Assembly (NCBI GenBank): GCA_033439795.1
Contig: JAUTDP010000012.1
Span: forward strand, 1,984,001 to 2,048,000
Source: Sordaria brevicollis
Lineage: Eukaryota; Ascomycota; Sordariomycetes; Sordariales; Sordariaceae
DNA length: 64,000 nucleotides
Direction: 5' to 3'
In this document: positions 1-13,035 of the stretch, piece by piece
Layout: every line of letters starts with the position of its first letter
How positions within the stretch are numbered: position 1 is the stretch's first letter
Translations under genes and position numbers: made by a program
Notes under the pieces: model-generated
Seen by the model: only the letters and a program-made list of their open reading frames with translations
The model's database searches: none
What the model was told of the DNA's origin: nothing

Positions 1-1859
1 AATTTATTAAAATTTTAAAATCCAATTGGGTTAAATATTTTATTTAAAACTATAATATTAATCGCGCCCGCTCGATATTAATTAATAATATTCTTCCTTA
101 CTATTAGATTATTAGTAAAAAACCCGTCCTTATTAATTATAAATAGTAGTTAAAATATATATATTAGGAATCCGAAACTTTAGGGTTAAAAGGAAAAAGT
201 ATTATAATCCGCAGCAATCGCGATATATTTAGACGATTATTAATAGTAATAGAAATTAATAATAAGGATAAGGAAATAATCGATATTAATAATAACGATT
301 TAAATTCCTTTAACGAGGAATTTATTACCGGCGAAAATAATAATAGCGAAAACGAAAATAATAATAAAAAAGATAACGAAGATAACGAAAATAAAAAAAA
401 TAACGAAAGCGATAACGGGGATAACGAAAACGATAAGGAGGATAATAAAAATAATAAGGAAGATTCTAATTAGGAGTGTAAAATTTTAATTAATTTCGAA
501 GGTTTTTTTAATAATAAATAAAAATTTTATTAAAGATTATTATCAATACTTATATTATAGAAAAATAAATTTATATTTTATAATTTTTCAAAACTTCCCG
601 TATTCTTATCTATATAGGTGCTAATTTCCGAAAAAAAATTGCGAAAAACTTTACTAAGTAAAGGAGGTTAATAGGGTTTTTAGGAGTATAATTAGAGGGA
701 ATAAAAAAGATAAATATAAAATATAAAATTCTATATACTATATATACTTCCTTTCGAAATTAATAAAAATTCCTACGAATTAATTTCGTATAAAAATAAA
801 ATAATAATAAGTAATAGTAAAAAGTAACGAAGTAAATACTAAAGAATATATTTATCCTAATTTTAGAGGTTAGTTTAAACCTAAATTTAGGCGTAATACT
901 AATTTTGTTTTTAATTCGGGTTCTAATTTAAATTCTAATTCGATTTCGTCTTTATTAAAATAATACTAAAGGCCTTCGGGCTTAATAGATTCTAACTCGA
1001 CAATAAATTCCTAATTTTATTCGCATTCTCTTTTAATATTTTAGTAGGTCTAAATTTACTTTATTTTTAATCTTCGCGCTTATTTTTATATAGAGAGTAA
1101 ATATTCGTCAATTTGGACTTTTTTAAGGATTTATAAACCGTTAATAATATTAGGATTATCGAATTCTTCGTATTCTTTATTAAAATTAAAGAATATACCG
1201 TTTCGGCGAATAAACTTCTTAATATTTTTAAAAGAAATTAGCCTTTTAAAACGAAATCCGTTTAATTACGCATAGTAATAAATATTCCTATTAATAATAT
1301 TAACGATTTTATAAGGACTTTTCTATTTATAATTCAATTTCTTAATAATATTTATATCGATTCCCCGAATATTATTATAAATAAGGATAAAATTTCCGAT
1401 ATTAATAATAGCGTTTTTCGGTCTTATTTTATAAAAATTAACGGAATTTCTTCGCGTAGTAGCTTTTCTCCTAATATCGGTAACCTTTTCGGCCGCTTAT
1501 TAAAAACGGTATTTAATATTATAATATATTTAAACAATAACAATAATTAATTTATTTATTATATATTTCTTTAAATACTTTTCTTATTTAATTAGCCTCT
1601 AAGATAAATAATCGAATTTAATAGGAATAATAGGATTATAATTATAGGTTAATTAAAAGGGAGTAAATCCGTAGTTATTACGAATAATAATACAATTAAT
1701 AAAAAGGATATAAGGGAGTAAATCCTTCTATCCCTTATTAATTTTTTCTATTAATTTAGTTAATACTATAATAATTATCGAATACCTTTATTCGTTAATT
1801 CTATTAATTCGGTAATTATAAAGCGCTATTCGTATTAACGGGATTTAGAGGTTATTAAA

Positions 1860-1930
1860 TACTTCGGTAAATTCTCTTTAAAATTCGGAATTATTATCGA
1901 TAAGAATACTAAAAGGATATCCTTAACGTA
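1860..1930 (-). pseudogene. Integrase core relic of the minus-strand gypsy element
   Basis: On the minus strand this segment reads GYPFSILIDNNSEF, a stop, then REF. It aligns with the integrase D,D-35-E core sequence around the second catalytic Asp (G-x-P-x-x-I-x-S/T-D-x-G-S-E-F). The Gly is changed to Asn and a TAA follows. It lies downstream of the reverse transcriptase relic on the same strand, the normal gypsy order RT-RNaseH-IN. Confidence 0.65.
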
Positions 1931-3429
1931 GAAATATTTCCCGGAGGAAAATAGTAATATATTTCGATATTAATATTAAAAGAATTTTTACTTCTATATA
2001 ATTCATTAAATTATTTTTAATTTTAATTAACGTTTATCGTTTTCTTTTTCCGCCTAGTAAATATTAGACGTTTAAAATCTACCGGTTAAAAGGTTAAAGA
2101 GTTGGAAATAATTATTTATACCTATCTTTATAATATTTAGGAGCGTATATTTAATAAATAGTATAATTGCGGATTATATCTTCGATTTGAATATATATCC
2201 TATATTAATAATAATATTTAATAATCCGTTTATAAATTCCTTTCTTTCTTCGATAGCCGGCTTCGTTATAATAACGTTATATAATTAATTCCTATTACGT
2301 TTTATTATTAATTAAAAAACGAAGGTAAATACGCTTATAAACTATTCGTAATTAAAGTTTTCGATAGTGAACGAAATATTTAAGGGCGTTTTTCTTAAAA
2401 GTTTACCGTATAGTAAATATTTTATTATATTATACGGGAACGCGGAGCGAAAGTAGATAGCGAACTATATTTTCCGAATAATTAGAATATTCGTCGAATA
2501 AAATCCGCTCTCCTTTTATATATTTCTCGGTAGAAAGATAATAAATTTAGGCGTCGATAAAATTATTAATATTTTCTTTAAAGCGCTTTTTTTTTAGATT
2601 ATTTTTTCTAAAGGGTTTCTAGGAAAGGCCGTTAGCTACGGTATTTTTAATTCCGGGGATATATTTTATATTAAAATCGAAGTATTTTATTTAAATAATT
2701 TACCGTATAAGAAAAGTATTAGGAATATCGTTTACCGCGCTATTAAATTAATAAATAAGGATTTAAATATTTATTTTAATAATAAAATATATTCCGAAAA
2801 ATTAACGTTTTAATCGTTTAAAAATATAAAGTAAATTATAAAATTTTCGTTTAATAATATTATAACGAATTTCGGCCGGTAACTAAATATTACTTTTAAA
2901 TTTATAAGGATATTACTTCTTATCGAAATTAAATTATTCAATAATTATTCTCTATCCTTTAATATAAATATCGGTAACGAAATAAATAATTATTTCGCTA
3001 TTATCGTAAACGAAGGTTATAAAGATTAGAATAATAATAATTTTATATTAAAAATATTTTATAATAAATTATTAATTTTCTATCTATATTAATTCAATTC
3101 CCTTTTTTATAATAGCGTATAATAGGATAGTAATAATTCTAAAATTTTTAATTTAAATCCGGTAATAATTAATAATACCTAGAAAAGTTCGAAGTTCTTT
3201 AAACTCTTTTCTTCGGGGTTTAGCTTTTTTAATAATATAATAAGTCTATTCGCGAATCTTTTTGATTTTAACTTTATTTAGAAATTTGCCTTTAAGACTA
3301 CAAATATAACCGATTAAAATTGCTTTTTATTTACATTATTAGGACTTAACTATAATAATTATTCCGCTAATAAATTTAACGTTTAATAGCACTCTATTAA
3401 TATTAATAAAATATTCGTAAATAAAGCGT

Positions 3430-3850
3430 CAAACTCCTTTATTATTAATTAATTCGTTATTATACCGGCTTTTCGGACTTTTAATATAAATATCGTTAAA
3501 ATAAGGCTAATATACCTTAGGGATTAAATCGTAAAGGATTTTAATTATTACCTTTATAAATTAAATAATTAAATTAATTCTTCTTTAAAGTAGTATTATT
3601 ATACAAAATAGATTAAGAGGTATTGAAAATATCGTTAAATCCCGACTTTCTTTATTAAATTAAACTTTATTATATTTTAAAAATAAATTTAATAAAAAAA
3701 GAATCTCGTACTTAATAAAATTTTCGTTAAAAGGTTCGTACCCTAAGGGTATATTAATATTACGGATAATTATTTTATTAATTTTCTAAGCGTTATTAAT
3801 TAACTGGAGTTTTCTATCCTTTTTTTAAACGAGAAATTAATTATTCCGAT
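3430..3850 (-). pseudogene. Reverse transcriptase relic of the minus-strand gypsy element
   Basis: Minus-strand conceptual translation at about 3,602-3,650 reads ESRDLTIFSIPLNLF. Some 100 bases further on it reads DLIPKVY, stop, PYFNDIYIKSPKSRYN. This matches the palm region of a fungal Ty3/gypsy reverse transcriptase, in which a PLGLF-type segment precedes an FLDD-type catalytic motif and a conserved KGP..RY tail. The second catalytic region has Asn in place of the first Asp, as expected from a G-to-A RIP change. Several stop codons interrupt the frame. Confidence 0.7.
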
Positions 3851-6800
3851 AAGAAGTATAATTCTCTTTTAAAATTCCGTGTTAAATACGTTCCTTAAAT
3901 AAATTATAGACTTTTTTATATAAAATTTATAGAATAGGAATTACTTTCGTTTATTAAATTAAATAGGTAACCGTTTTAATCTTTTATTTTTCTACTATAT
4001 TTTTATAAATGAGATTATATTTAAAAAATTCCTAAGTAAGGGCCTTTTTACAATTAAAGAGTATATAAATAAAAAGTTCGATTTTAATTTTATTAAATAA
4101 TTCGTTCTTCTCTAAAATTTATTAAAGTTTTTTAAACGTTAATTAAAAACCTTTAATCAATTCTATAAATTATAGAATAATATATTTATCCTATTTAAAC
4201 GGAAAGTTGTCTAATTATTTTTAGATTTTATACCGGACTTCTTCGAATTTTTATTTTTTTTAATTAAGGTTACTACCGGGTTTAAAACTATTCGAAGGCG
4301 TATTATCGATTAATTTTATCTTTTAAGCGATTCTTTTATATAAAGTATTAATTTAGATAAACGGAGAAGAATTTCGTAGCGACGCGGAAGAAAATAAATT
4401 AACGAAGGACGGAATATCCTTTATTTTTTTAAATTTCGGGACCTTCTTCCCTTAATCTTTAGTATTCTTAATTATTAATCTTCGTAATTCCCGAAAAAAG
4501 TTTCTACGGATTTTTTTCCTTATTTAATTTTATACCGTTCTACCTTCTAATTATTATTTTACTAGTAATTAATTCTCCGGAGGATTATTTATATTCTTCC
4601 TCTAATATTTTAAATTAATTTTTCTAATTAATCGAAAATAATCGGATAATACCTCTTCGTTATACCTTTTACTATATAATAAAGCGATAATAGTATTTAT
4701 AATTTCCTTTCCTAAAGAAAAATAATTTTTATTATCCTTATTAATTTTAATACCTTTTATAAATCTTTTATTATTTTCCTTAGGATTTATTTTAATAAAT
4801 TTATAAAGCGATTTATTCGTTAGAATAGATTCCTAAATATTATTTACAATAATAAGGCAAATAATTATAATAAAGGAATTAAACCCACTACCCGAAAGCG
4901 TTTATTTATTCTTTAGTAGCGAAGAGAGTATTAATTCTTATTCCTCTTATAGTAAAATAAGTACGAGCGGTTCCGACGTTAATATAATCTATTATAACGT
5001 TAATATTTTTAATAAACAGAAAATTAAATAGGATTTTATAACGAAGGAGCTAATTTTAAATGATTATAAAGTATATTTTCCGACCTTTATCGAATAGGAA
5101 AATATCCTTTACTATTTTACTTTTAAATTATACCCTTCTACTATTAGAATTAATATTAGTAATTATATAATTTATATTATTGAAATTGAATTTATTAATT
5201 AAATTAATAAATATAATATTAATTTCCGCACCGCTATTTAGAAGAGCCGTAACCTTTTCGCTACTTTTAAACTTAATATTAATTATTAGCGTAAAAAGGT
5301 TTTATATACGCGTAACCTCTTTATTAAATAATGACTTTTCGCTATAGAATATAGTTTGAAGATCCTCCTTATAAATTCGAATTAGTTCGTTTTTAAGTAC
5401 CGTTTTAGGATTTACAATTTAATAATAGGATTAATATATTTGCGCGGCGAAGATATTATTAAACCTCTTCTTCTAATTTTTATATAATAATTCCTTAGGT
5501 ATTATAATAATAATATTAATTTATAGATTGTACGGACGGAATTAATTAACTTTTGGGCTATTATCCTTAATAGTATTACTATTGTATATTAATTAAAGGG
5601 CTTCCTTAAAGGCCTTCTAATAATATTTAAAGTTAATTAATTCTTTAAATAATTAACCGGATTTAGGAATAACCGTAATTATATTTTCGAAAATAATTTA
5701 TAATTTAATACCTATAATCTTATTAATAATCGGGCAATTCTCTTTAATTTAAATAATCTTATAATTTATATAATCTTTAAAATTATTGAAATTTTTAGGC
5801 TTAAAAATAGATTTATTAATTAAAAGTTTTTAAATCTTAATTAGAAATTCGTCTATAAGTTTTAACGATTTAGCGGCGGTAGTAAAAATTGATTTTAATT
5901 AAAGAGCCGGCTTAAATACGGTTTTAATTACTACTATTCGTACGTTTTTTTAATCTATTATATCCTCTATACGAGGGTTAAAATTTAACTTTCTTACGGA
6001 TAGTAATTATAACTTCTCCTTTCGATTTATATTGGAAGGGGGTTTACGAAGAATTATTAATCTTCCCCGCATTTAAGTAGACGTAATAATAATTTCCCTC
6101 TTTATAATCTACTTTAGGATTTAAAATATTAAAAAAAATTTTTAAATAAAAAGAGGAAGAGACGTTAAATATAAATTAATTAAACTATAATTAATTTAGA
6201 AAAATAATTCGTTAATTAAAATTATATTATTCTAAAGATTAATTCGGCGACGATTTTAGACCTCTCGCTATTTTTACTAATATTCTAACTTTAAAAGATT
6301 AAAATTAGGGGTAAATTTATTAAAATGAATTTTAATTTCCTATTTTCGGAATTTATTATATTTAGGGTATTCGTTATAGTAAATTATACGGGATTTAAAT
6401 ATATCTTTAAAGCGGTTAATACAAAAAGTAATAGAAATTATATCGTTCGGAATATACTATATTAACTTAATATTACTTCCTAAATAAAATTATTACTTAT
6501 AACCTTATTCCTTATTAACCTTAATTTAATAAATCTATCCCTTATTTATACAATAATCCTTATCCTTATATTAGTATTAAATATAGCTAAATTATTTATA
6601 CTAATAATAAATTATATTTTCCATTAATTGAATTTATTTAATCAATTATATTATTATAGTATTAACCTAAAGAATATAATTGCTCCTAAGGAAATTTCGG
6701 AAACGATTTTCAAAATTCTTAACTTACTAATTCGCTACTTTAATATAAGTAATTTATATATTTTAAAAACTTTTAATTAAAGCGTCTATAATAATAAATT

Positions 6801-7699
6801 CCTTAATAATTTCCTATTTAACGGTCGTAGTCTTTTTCTTATTAGAATCCTTCTTACTATTAGAAGTCTTAGTCTTAATAATAATAATCTTCTCTATTAC
6901 TTTATTATTTTTATTATTATTATTATCGCTAGAGGAATTAAAAAAGTTATTAGAATTAAAATCGGAATCGTTATCTTCCTTTCGATAATAAGTAATAATC
7001 TAATTAGAAAACTTTATAAAAAAATTAATCTATATTATTTTAAAGAGTTTATTTTCATCCTTACCGAAATAAATAATAAAATTAATACAATAACAATAAA
7101 GCAATTTCTTATAGAAGCGTTTAATTACTAACCTTTCGATAATTTCCTAATTAATTTACTTTTACTAAATTAATAATTAATAATATTTAAAAATAATATT
7201 ATTAACAACTTTCTTATTATTTTTAATACGTTTACAATAGAAGTCTTAGAATTTATTTACGTTGGAATTTATTTACTCCGGGTCGTAAATACGATAAATA
7301 GTGCGGAATTTATTATAGAACCTTACCTACGTAACGGGCTCGTTCTCTTTCTTAATAGAGCGGATAATACCCTTAATAATATTTCGGGATTAGGGTTTAT
7401 ATTATCGGTACTATACGTTAATCTTTTCTTCGTTATTACGCTATTTAACGAAATTTATTTTATCTTCGAAATTTAAAAAGAATTTAATAATATTCTTATT
7501 TCTAAATTTCTTTTTAGGATTAAAGTCCTTCGAAGAATATATAAAGAACATTATAATCGTTTAATTTAGAATGGGGTTAAAGTTCTATTATTAATCTTAA
7601 TTATTATTATCTTTATTCTCGGGATAAATTTAGTAATTAAAAGTTTAATTAGAATTTATTATATTTAAGGGGGAAGAAGGTAAAGAATATATAAGAAGT

Positions 7700-8860
7700 A
7701 TAGAGGGAAATGAATAAAGAGGCGAAAAAATAAATATAGAAAAGGGATTAATAAATATAATAGGTAAATTAATTATTAATTAAGAATTATTATAGGTAGA
7801 AATTATTAACTTTAATATTAATATTAATAAATATCCTATTAGTTTATTGTTAATAAGGGATACGAAATAGTAAAAAATACTCAGGGGGAACCTTTTATTA
7901 AATAAACGCTAATATAAAATACCGTTATATCCTTATACAAAATTTAGCCCTTTATTAATAAAGGATAAATTATACTTCAATTAGTATTAAATAATACAAT
8001 ATATATTAAACTCAATTAAATAGACTACTATATACTAGCGTGAGGGGGTTTAAGGCCGTTAAATAAATATATTACATTTTAAAAGTTCCGACGATGTATA
8101 TTAAAATAAGGTTCTTAAAATTGTTAAATAAATATTTTATATATTTAAAGCCCTAGCGCCGGTTATTATTCGCTTATATATACCCTTTTACCGGATTTAC
8201 GTAAGGTATTAATTTAATATTGAAGTCGGGGCAAAGCTTTTAATTTAATAATATTTACTTTAATTATCAGCTTTAAAGCTAAGAATTTATTATTAAATTT
8301 TCGGCTAATCGATTATCATTCGCTTAATATCGAAAATTATAAATCTTTTGGGTTTATAATTTATTCCTAATTTAATTTCTAGGGACGTTTTTATAGCATA
8401 TAATAATTAGTATTAAAAGGGCTATAATTATATTTACGCTTATCCTATATACTATTTCATTTTTATAGCGAATCCCGCGGTATATTTAGAATAATATATT
8501 TCTAATTCTATTTTAATATTTATTCTTTATTATTCTTTTCTTATAACTAATAGATTACTAAAATTCTTAGTCTTATCGTTTTAAGGTATTAAGTCCGCTT
8601 TAATTAATCTGGTTGGAAATTTGAAATTCAATCTCGTCTTTATTACTATTTAAAATAAGGAAAAAAAATAACCCTAAATAACTACTACTACTATAATAAT
8701 TGGGAAAGGAATTATATTAAAAACTTTTAATAAAATTAAAAGAATAGAGAGGGGAGTAGATTTATAGGGGAGAAAGGAATAATTTAATAGTAAGAATATT
8801 TTTTTCGATTTAATTATATCTTTTCTTTTATTTATTATAGAAGTAGGGTTAGGAAATCTC
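7700..8860. repeat. RIP-mutated DNA, content unresolved
   Basis: AT-rich sequence of RIP type between the gypsy relic and the unmutated island. It may hold the 5' LTR or leader of the minus-strand element, but I found no matching partner near 1-1,000. The only open frame of note, 62 codons on the minus strand at 8,674-8,862, is dominated by Ile, Leu and Phe from AT-rich codons and is not a credible gene. Confidence 0.5.
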
Positions 8861-9290
8861 AAAGATTTGATTAAAGAGTTGATTTTTACTAAATTGAAGA
8901 AGATTTTTATTTTAAAGATTGAATGAAATTTGATTATTATTCTAATAAAAGTTGCCTAACTTTCTTTTTTTATTTCTAATTACCCTTCTCTCCTTTTATT
9001 CCTTTAGAACTTTCTTTCTTTCTATGTAAAAGTCCGAAATTCATTCTACAGCTTTCTTTCTTAATTTGCTCAATATACTACTATTATATTTCCTTCAAAT
9101 CAGCTCATTATGATGTATCCTTGTCTTGTACCTCTTTTCTCAGATCATGACCAGGGAAAATCCCTGGAAGAATTCCTCCAGAATGAAAAACTACGAAAAA
9201 TTTTCGAAAAAATACGGAAAAAATCTGCTGTCTAGCCGTGTACCCTTGTACCTGTTTATCCGCCCCATCTCAATATAATAGCTTCGAATC
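8860..9290. other. Island without RIP inside the AT-rich domain
   Basis: About 430 bases here regain ordinary CA and TG dinucleotides and sit abruptly between RIP-mutated flanks. No coding frame is visible. The island contains a perfect hairpin with a 7-bp stem (CCAGGGA / TCCCTGG) at 9,151-9,167. The simplest reading is unique DNA trapped between two repeats that escaped RIP. Confidence 0.6.
9151..9167. repeat. Short perfect hairpin, 7-bp stem and AAA loop
   Basis: The sequence CCAGGGA-AAA-TCCCTGG forms a perfect inverted repeat in the unmutated island. No function can be assigned; it could be incidental or part of a regulatory or RNA structure. Confidence 0.5.
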
Positions 9291-9784
9291 TTTTAGGGAA
9301 TAGGGGTTCTTATTTTACTTTAATAAATACGCGTAATTAGCTAAGAAGGATATTTATAATAATAATATATATATTAATTATATTTATATTATTAAATAAA
9401 TAACGGTAATATATTTAATTTAAATAATTAAAGCCCTATTTTTTCTTACCTTTTATAAATATTATTACGTATAAACCTAACCTCTTTAACCTTCTTCTAA
9501 TTATTTAAAAACATTATACGACTAATTATTATAATATTATTAGCAATTTTATTAATTAATGCCTTTTAGTAAGCCTTTTTAATTGCCTAATATACCCCTA
9601 TATTAAATAGCTAGAATATATAACTAGTATAAGATAGGAGTATTATAGGGATAATATCGAAGGCATTATAATATTACAAAATATTAAAATCCTTATAAGC
9701 TTTAAATCTATTTATAAATAATACCCTATATACCCTCGGTTTTATTAATATAATAACCGTAATAATTTCTTTTAATCTTTCGAA

Positions 9785-9797
9785 GGGGGGGGGGGGG
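9785..9797 (+). repeat. G13 homopolymer
   Basis: A run of 13 G bases lies in otherwise very AT-rich, RIP-mutated DNA. A G run contains no CpA or TpG, so RIP would leave it intact. Confidence 0.8.
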
Positions 9798-9799
9798 TA

Positions 9800-10770
9800 A
9801 TTTAATAATATATTAAATTATTCCTTAATTATATTATTAAAGGAGGGGGATAATTTAAAAGAATATTTATTAAAATATTTAACCTATTATATAATTCGAT
9901 AAATATTATTATATCCAATTATAATATTAATTATAATTATATTTAAATTAACCTCGTAATTAACTTATACATTACCCTAAACCTATTTATTATATTTATT
10001 AATTTAAAGTAAATTAACGTTAATTATATTTAAAAAAAATAAATTTAAATTTTACTATAATTTAGGCTTTAAATATTAAAAAGGAAGGTATATTCTTTAC
10101 TATAATTAATATAGCATTAATAATAGTAAAACTTTCTTTATTACTAGGATTAAAAATAACCCTTCTTATACGTACCTTATTCTTTATAAATAATATTTAT
10201 TATTATAATAATTAGTAAAAAAACTATACTAAAATAATATAAAAAATAAAATCAATAAAAAATACTTTTATAACTCCCTTAATCTCCCTTACTTAAAAGG
10301 GAGATTTATTTATATTCTAAATATTCTCTTCCTTAATATTAAAACTAATATAAATAGCTTCAACCTCTTTAAACTAATCTTTAAAAGAATTTAACTAACT
10401 TTCTACACTTATACGTTTTATATCCTTAAAATTAACCGCCTTAAATTCGAATTCTAGGTATTATTTCCTCCATTTAATTGCCCATTATCGATATAATTAG
10501 GTAAATAGGGGAGATAATCTTTAATCCCTTAATTAATTAATTAATTTAATAAGGGAAGAATTAATTATAGGGAAGTAGTTACGGTTAACGATTTAGATTA
10601 TAATATTAAATACTTTATCCTCCTCTTCGATTAGCGCAATTAGGCGGTAAGTATTTATACCTATTAATAACGGTTTTTTATTTTTAATAAATATTATATA
10701 TTTCTTAATAATAATTTTACTAACGTTAAAAAATTCGCTAGCGGTTTTATATATAATTCTCCCTTTATTT
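9800..10770 (-). pseudogene. Pogo/Fot1-like DNA transposase relic
   Basis: Minus-strand conceptual translation from about 10,760 downward shows, through stops, an N-terminal DNA-binding-like segment (LIALIEEEDKVFN), then NRNYFPIINSSLIKLIN and WAIKWRK.YLEFEFKAV. It then reads KDIKRISVES and EENI, stop, NINKSPF (the last at 10,296-10,316). This order resembles Fot1/pogo transposases, where the latter part reads (N)x(D)E(S/T)xF at the first catalytic Asp. The Asp and Glu are changed to Asn and Lys, as RIP G-to-A changes would do. Terminal inverted repeats were not identified, so limits are approximate. Confidence 0.45.
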
Positions 10771-10940
10771 TTAATTTTAATATTAACTTTCGTTCGAAAT
10801 GTAATGGATCGGGTTACGGTCGCGGTTTAATTTATAAGAAAATGCCGAACCGCCTTCTTTATACGGGATATAACCTCTAGATTAAAGATAAATATAGTAA
10901 AAGTATATACAATCGATAAATTTCGACGAAACGAATAGAA

Positions 10941-11757
10941 TGAGGTTATTTACAAAAAATTTAATGAAGATTTGGTAGAATTATTATTGTGTATAGATTC
11001 TGGAGCGTTATAGAGCTTGCGCGTTATAGGTAAAACTCCCGACTCTTAGAGGGACGAGGAGAGGAGGTTAACTTGGCTGGAAGCGGGCCCCCAAAGGTAG
11101 GCCCCACACGGCCCATGGTCTGTGCAACCTAACCGACGAGTAAATTCCGGCTTCCCGTAACAGCAGGCGGTGCCCCTGTCACTATCAGGAACGCAGGGAT
11201 CTTAGCCCAAACGCCAAGCCACGGCGGATTCGTTTCGCGGGGACCAACCGTCCACTTGTCCTCATCAATGTTCCGAATGGAATGAATATGCAAGGGCAAC
11301 CTCCGGTGTTCTTTCAGCCGCTGGGGATCTACAACCAACGTTGTTTCTAGAACTTCTTTCTTTCTTTGGTGTTTGTCTATTAGGTAGTTTGAAGATTCAT
11401 CCCTCTCTCAACCGAACTGGCATAGCCTCGCGAACCAGATCACGAATTAGCTGGGCGCATACGCAATTTCCCACGAGGACGAAGAGCTACCTGCTGCGTA
11501 GCTTCTGTCCATCCGGAATTGCCAACATCTTTCGACGACATCAAAACACCAATGCGGTAGCTGGAGCTTACGGACTTCGTACGGATTGGGATCGAAAGAA
11601 GACACAACCGAAACGACCGACTGGGTTCTGGCCCTGAATAGAGGCAGAGGAAGAAGGGGGAACGACGAAACCGGGACGGATCGCTGAATCGCATCCAGTC
11701 TCTCGACCACGACGACACATACCTACCGAAACATCAACTACGTACCATACACACACA
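10941..11757. other. Intergenic region upstream of ERV41
   Basis: Normal composition resumes here. Small open frames exist on both strands, but none has recognisable motifs or consistent codon use. The stretch most likely holds the promoter and 5' UTR of the ERV41 gene, which starts after a run ending in CACACACAATG. Confidence 0.5.
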
Positions 11758-13035
11758 ATGAACGGCTACGACGAAAAGCGTCAACTAGACGAAGACGCCT
11801 TTGGCGCCAAGGGGAGCATAGTCAGCGCCTTTGACGCTTTCCGTACGTCTCTCCCTCCTCTCTCTCCTCCACCACCATCACCATTGTCCCATCTCCAACT
11901 AACATTCTTGTCTCAAAACAGCCAAATCAAAACCACAATACGTAACCCGCACCACGGCCGGCGGCAAATGGACCGTCTTCATCTCCTTCATCTCCCTGAT
12001 CCTCTTCTGGTCCGAAGCCAGTCGCTGGTGGCGCGGCTCCGAATCGCACACCTTTGCCGTCGAAAAGGGCGTGTCCCACTCTCTCGACATCAACCTCGAC
12101 ATCGTCGTAAAAATGAAGTGCCAAGACATCCACATCAACGTGCAAGACGCGGCCGGCGACCGCATTTTAGCTGCTTCCAAGTTACATCGCGACCCGACGG
12201 TGTGGCAGCACTGGGTTGATAACAAGGGGATTCACAAGCTTGGCCGGGATGCCCAGGGGAGGGTAAATACCGGGGAGGGGTATCTCCAGGGACATGATGA
12301 AGGGTTTGGGGAGGAGCATGTGCATGATATCGTTGCGCTAGGCAGGAAGAGAGCGAAATGGGCGAGGACGCCCAGACTTTGGGGCGCGACGCCGGATAGT
12401 TGTCGCGTGTTTGGAAGTCTGGAGTTGAATAAAGTCCAGGGAGACTTTCATATTACGGCCAAGGGACATGGTTATATGGAGTTTGGACAGCATTTGGATC
12501 ATTCTGGTACGCTTCTTCCCCCTTCCCTCCCCTTCTTCCCCCCTCTACACCCCCCAACTAACAGACCCCAGCCTTCAACTTCTCCCACATAATCTCCGAA
12601 CTCTCCTACGGCCCCTTCTTACCCTCCCTCGTCAACCCCCTCGACCAAACCGTCAACGTCGCCACCGCCAACTTCCACAAATTCCAATACTTTATCTCCG
12701 TAGTCCCCACCGTCTACACCGCCTCTGGCAAATCCATCGTAACAAACCAGTACGCCGTCACCGAGCAGTCGCAGGAAGTTACCGAGAGGATCATCCCGGG
12801 GATTTTTGTCAAATACGACATCGAGCCTATCCTGCTAAATATCGTGGAGGAGAGGGATTCGTTTTTGTTGTTTTTGATTAAGGTGGTTAATGTCATCAGT
12901 GGCGCGTTGGTGGCGGGGCATTGGGGGTATCGGATTAGTGATTGGTTTCAGGAGGTTTGGGGACGGCGGAGGAGGAGGGCGGGAGGGCCTAGTGAGGGGA
13001 TGTTGGGGGGGAAGGGGGAGGGGAGGGATGATTAA
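11758..13035 (+). CDS. erv41: ERV41/ERGIC2-type COPII vesicle cargo-receptor subunit
   Basis: Three exons, 11,758-11,842, 11,922-12,506 and 12,572-13,035, join in frame to a 377-residue protein, close to the length of human ERGIC2. Erv41 forms a complex with Erv46 that cycles between ER and Golgi and retrieves escaped ER proteins. The N-terminus has the family FDAFPKSKPQYVTRT motif followed by a first membrane span at about residues 45-58 (WTVFISFISLILFW). A lumenal domain follows, with GHGYxxF and LDHSAFNFSHIISELSYGPF, then GKSIVTNQYAVTE. A second span lies near residues 320-340 (LLFLIKVVNVISGALVAG) before a basic cytosolic tail. Introns are 79 bp (GTACGT...CAG) and 65 bp. The gene is convergent with the aminotransferase gene downstream. 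Confidence 0.93.

Larger units (their letters stand above)
1100..7700 (-). mobile_element. RIP-degraded Ty3/gypsy retrotransposon, minus strand
   Basis: Reading the minus strand through stop codons gives recognisable gag-pol motifs in the expected 5'-3' order. Reverse transcriptase lies at about 3,430-3,850, with SRDLTxF and PLxLF followed by a PYFNDI motif that stands for the family FxDD catalytic box with Asp changed to Asn. Integrase follows at about 1,871-1,922, reading SILIDNNSEF like the usual S(D/T)xGSEF box. An upstream gag-like stretch is readable around 7,000-7,550. I could not find matching LTRs, so the outer limits are estimates. Stops and D-to-N changes fit RIP. The element cannot be functional as it stands. 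Confidence 0.7.
1..10940. repeat. RIP-mutated AT-rich domain 1
   Basis: This whole stretch is strongly AT-rich, dense in TA and nearly free of CA and TG dinucleotides, while CG dinucleotides stay common. That pattern fits repeat-induced point mutation, which converts CpA to TpA on both strands of duplicated DNA. No open frame longer than about 60 codons exists, yet relic transposon protein motifs can be read through the stops. The domain changes to normal composition at about 10,940. In Neurospora such DNA is usually heterochromatic and cytosine-methylated; that is knowledge of the group and not visible here. Confidence 0.9.
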
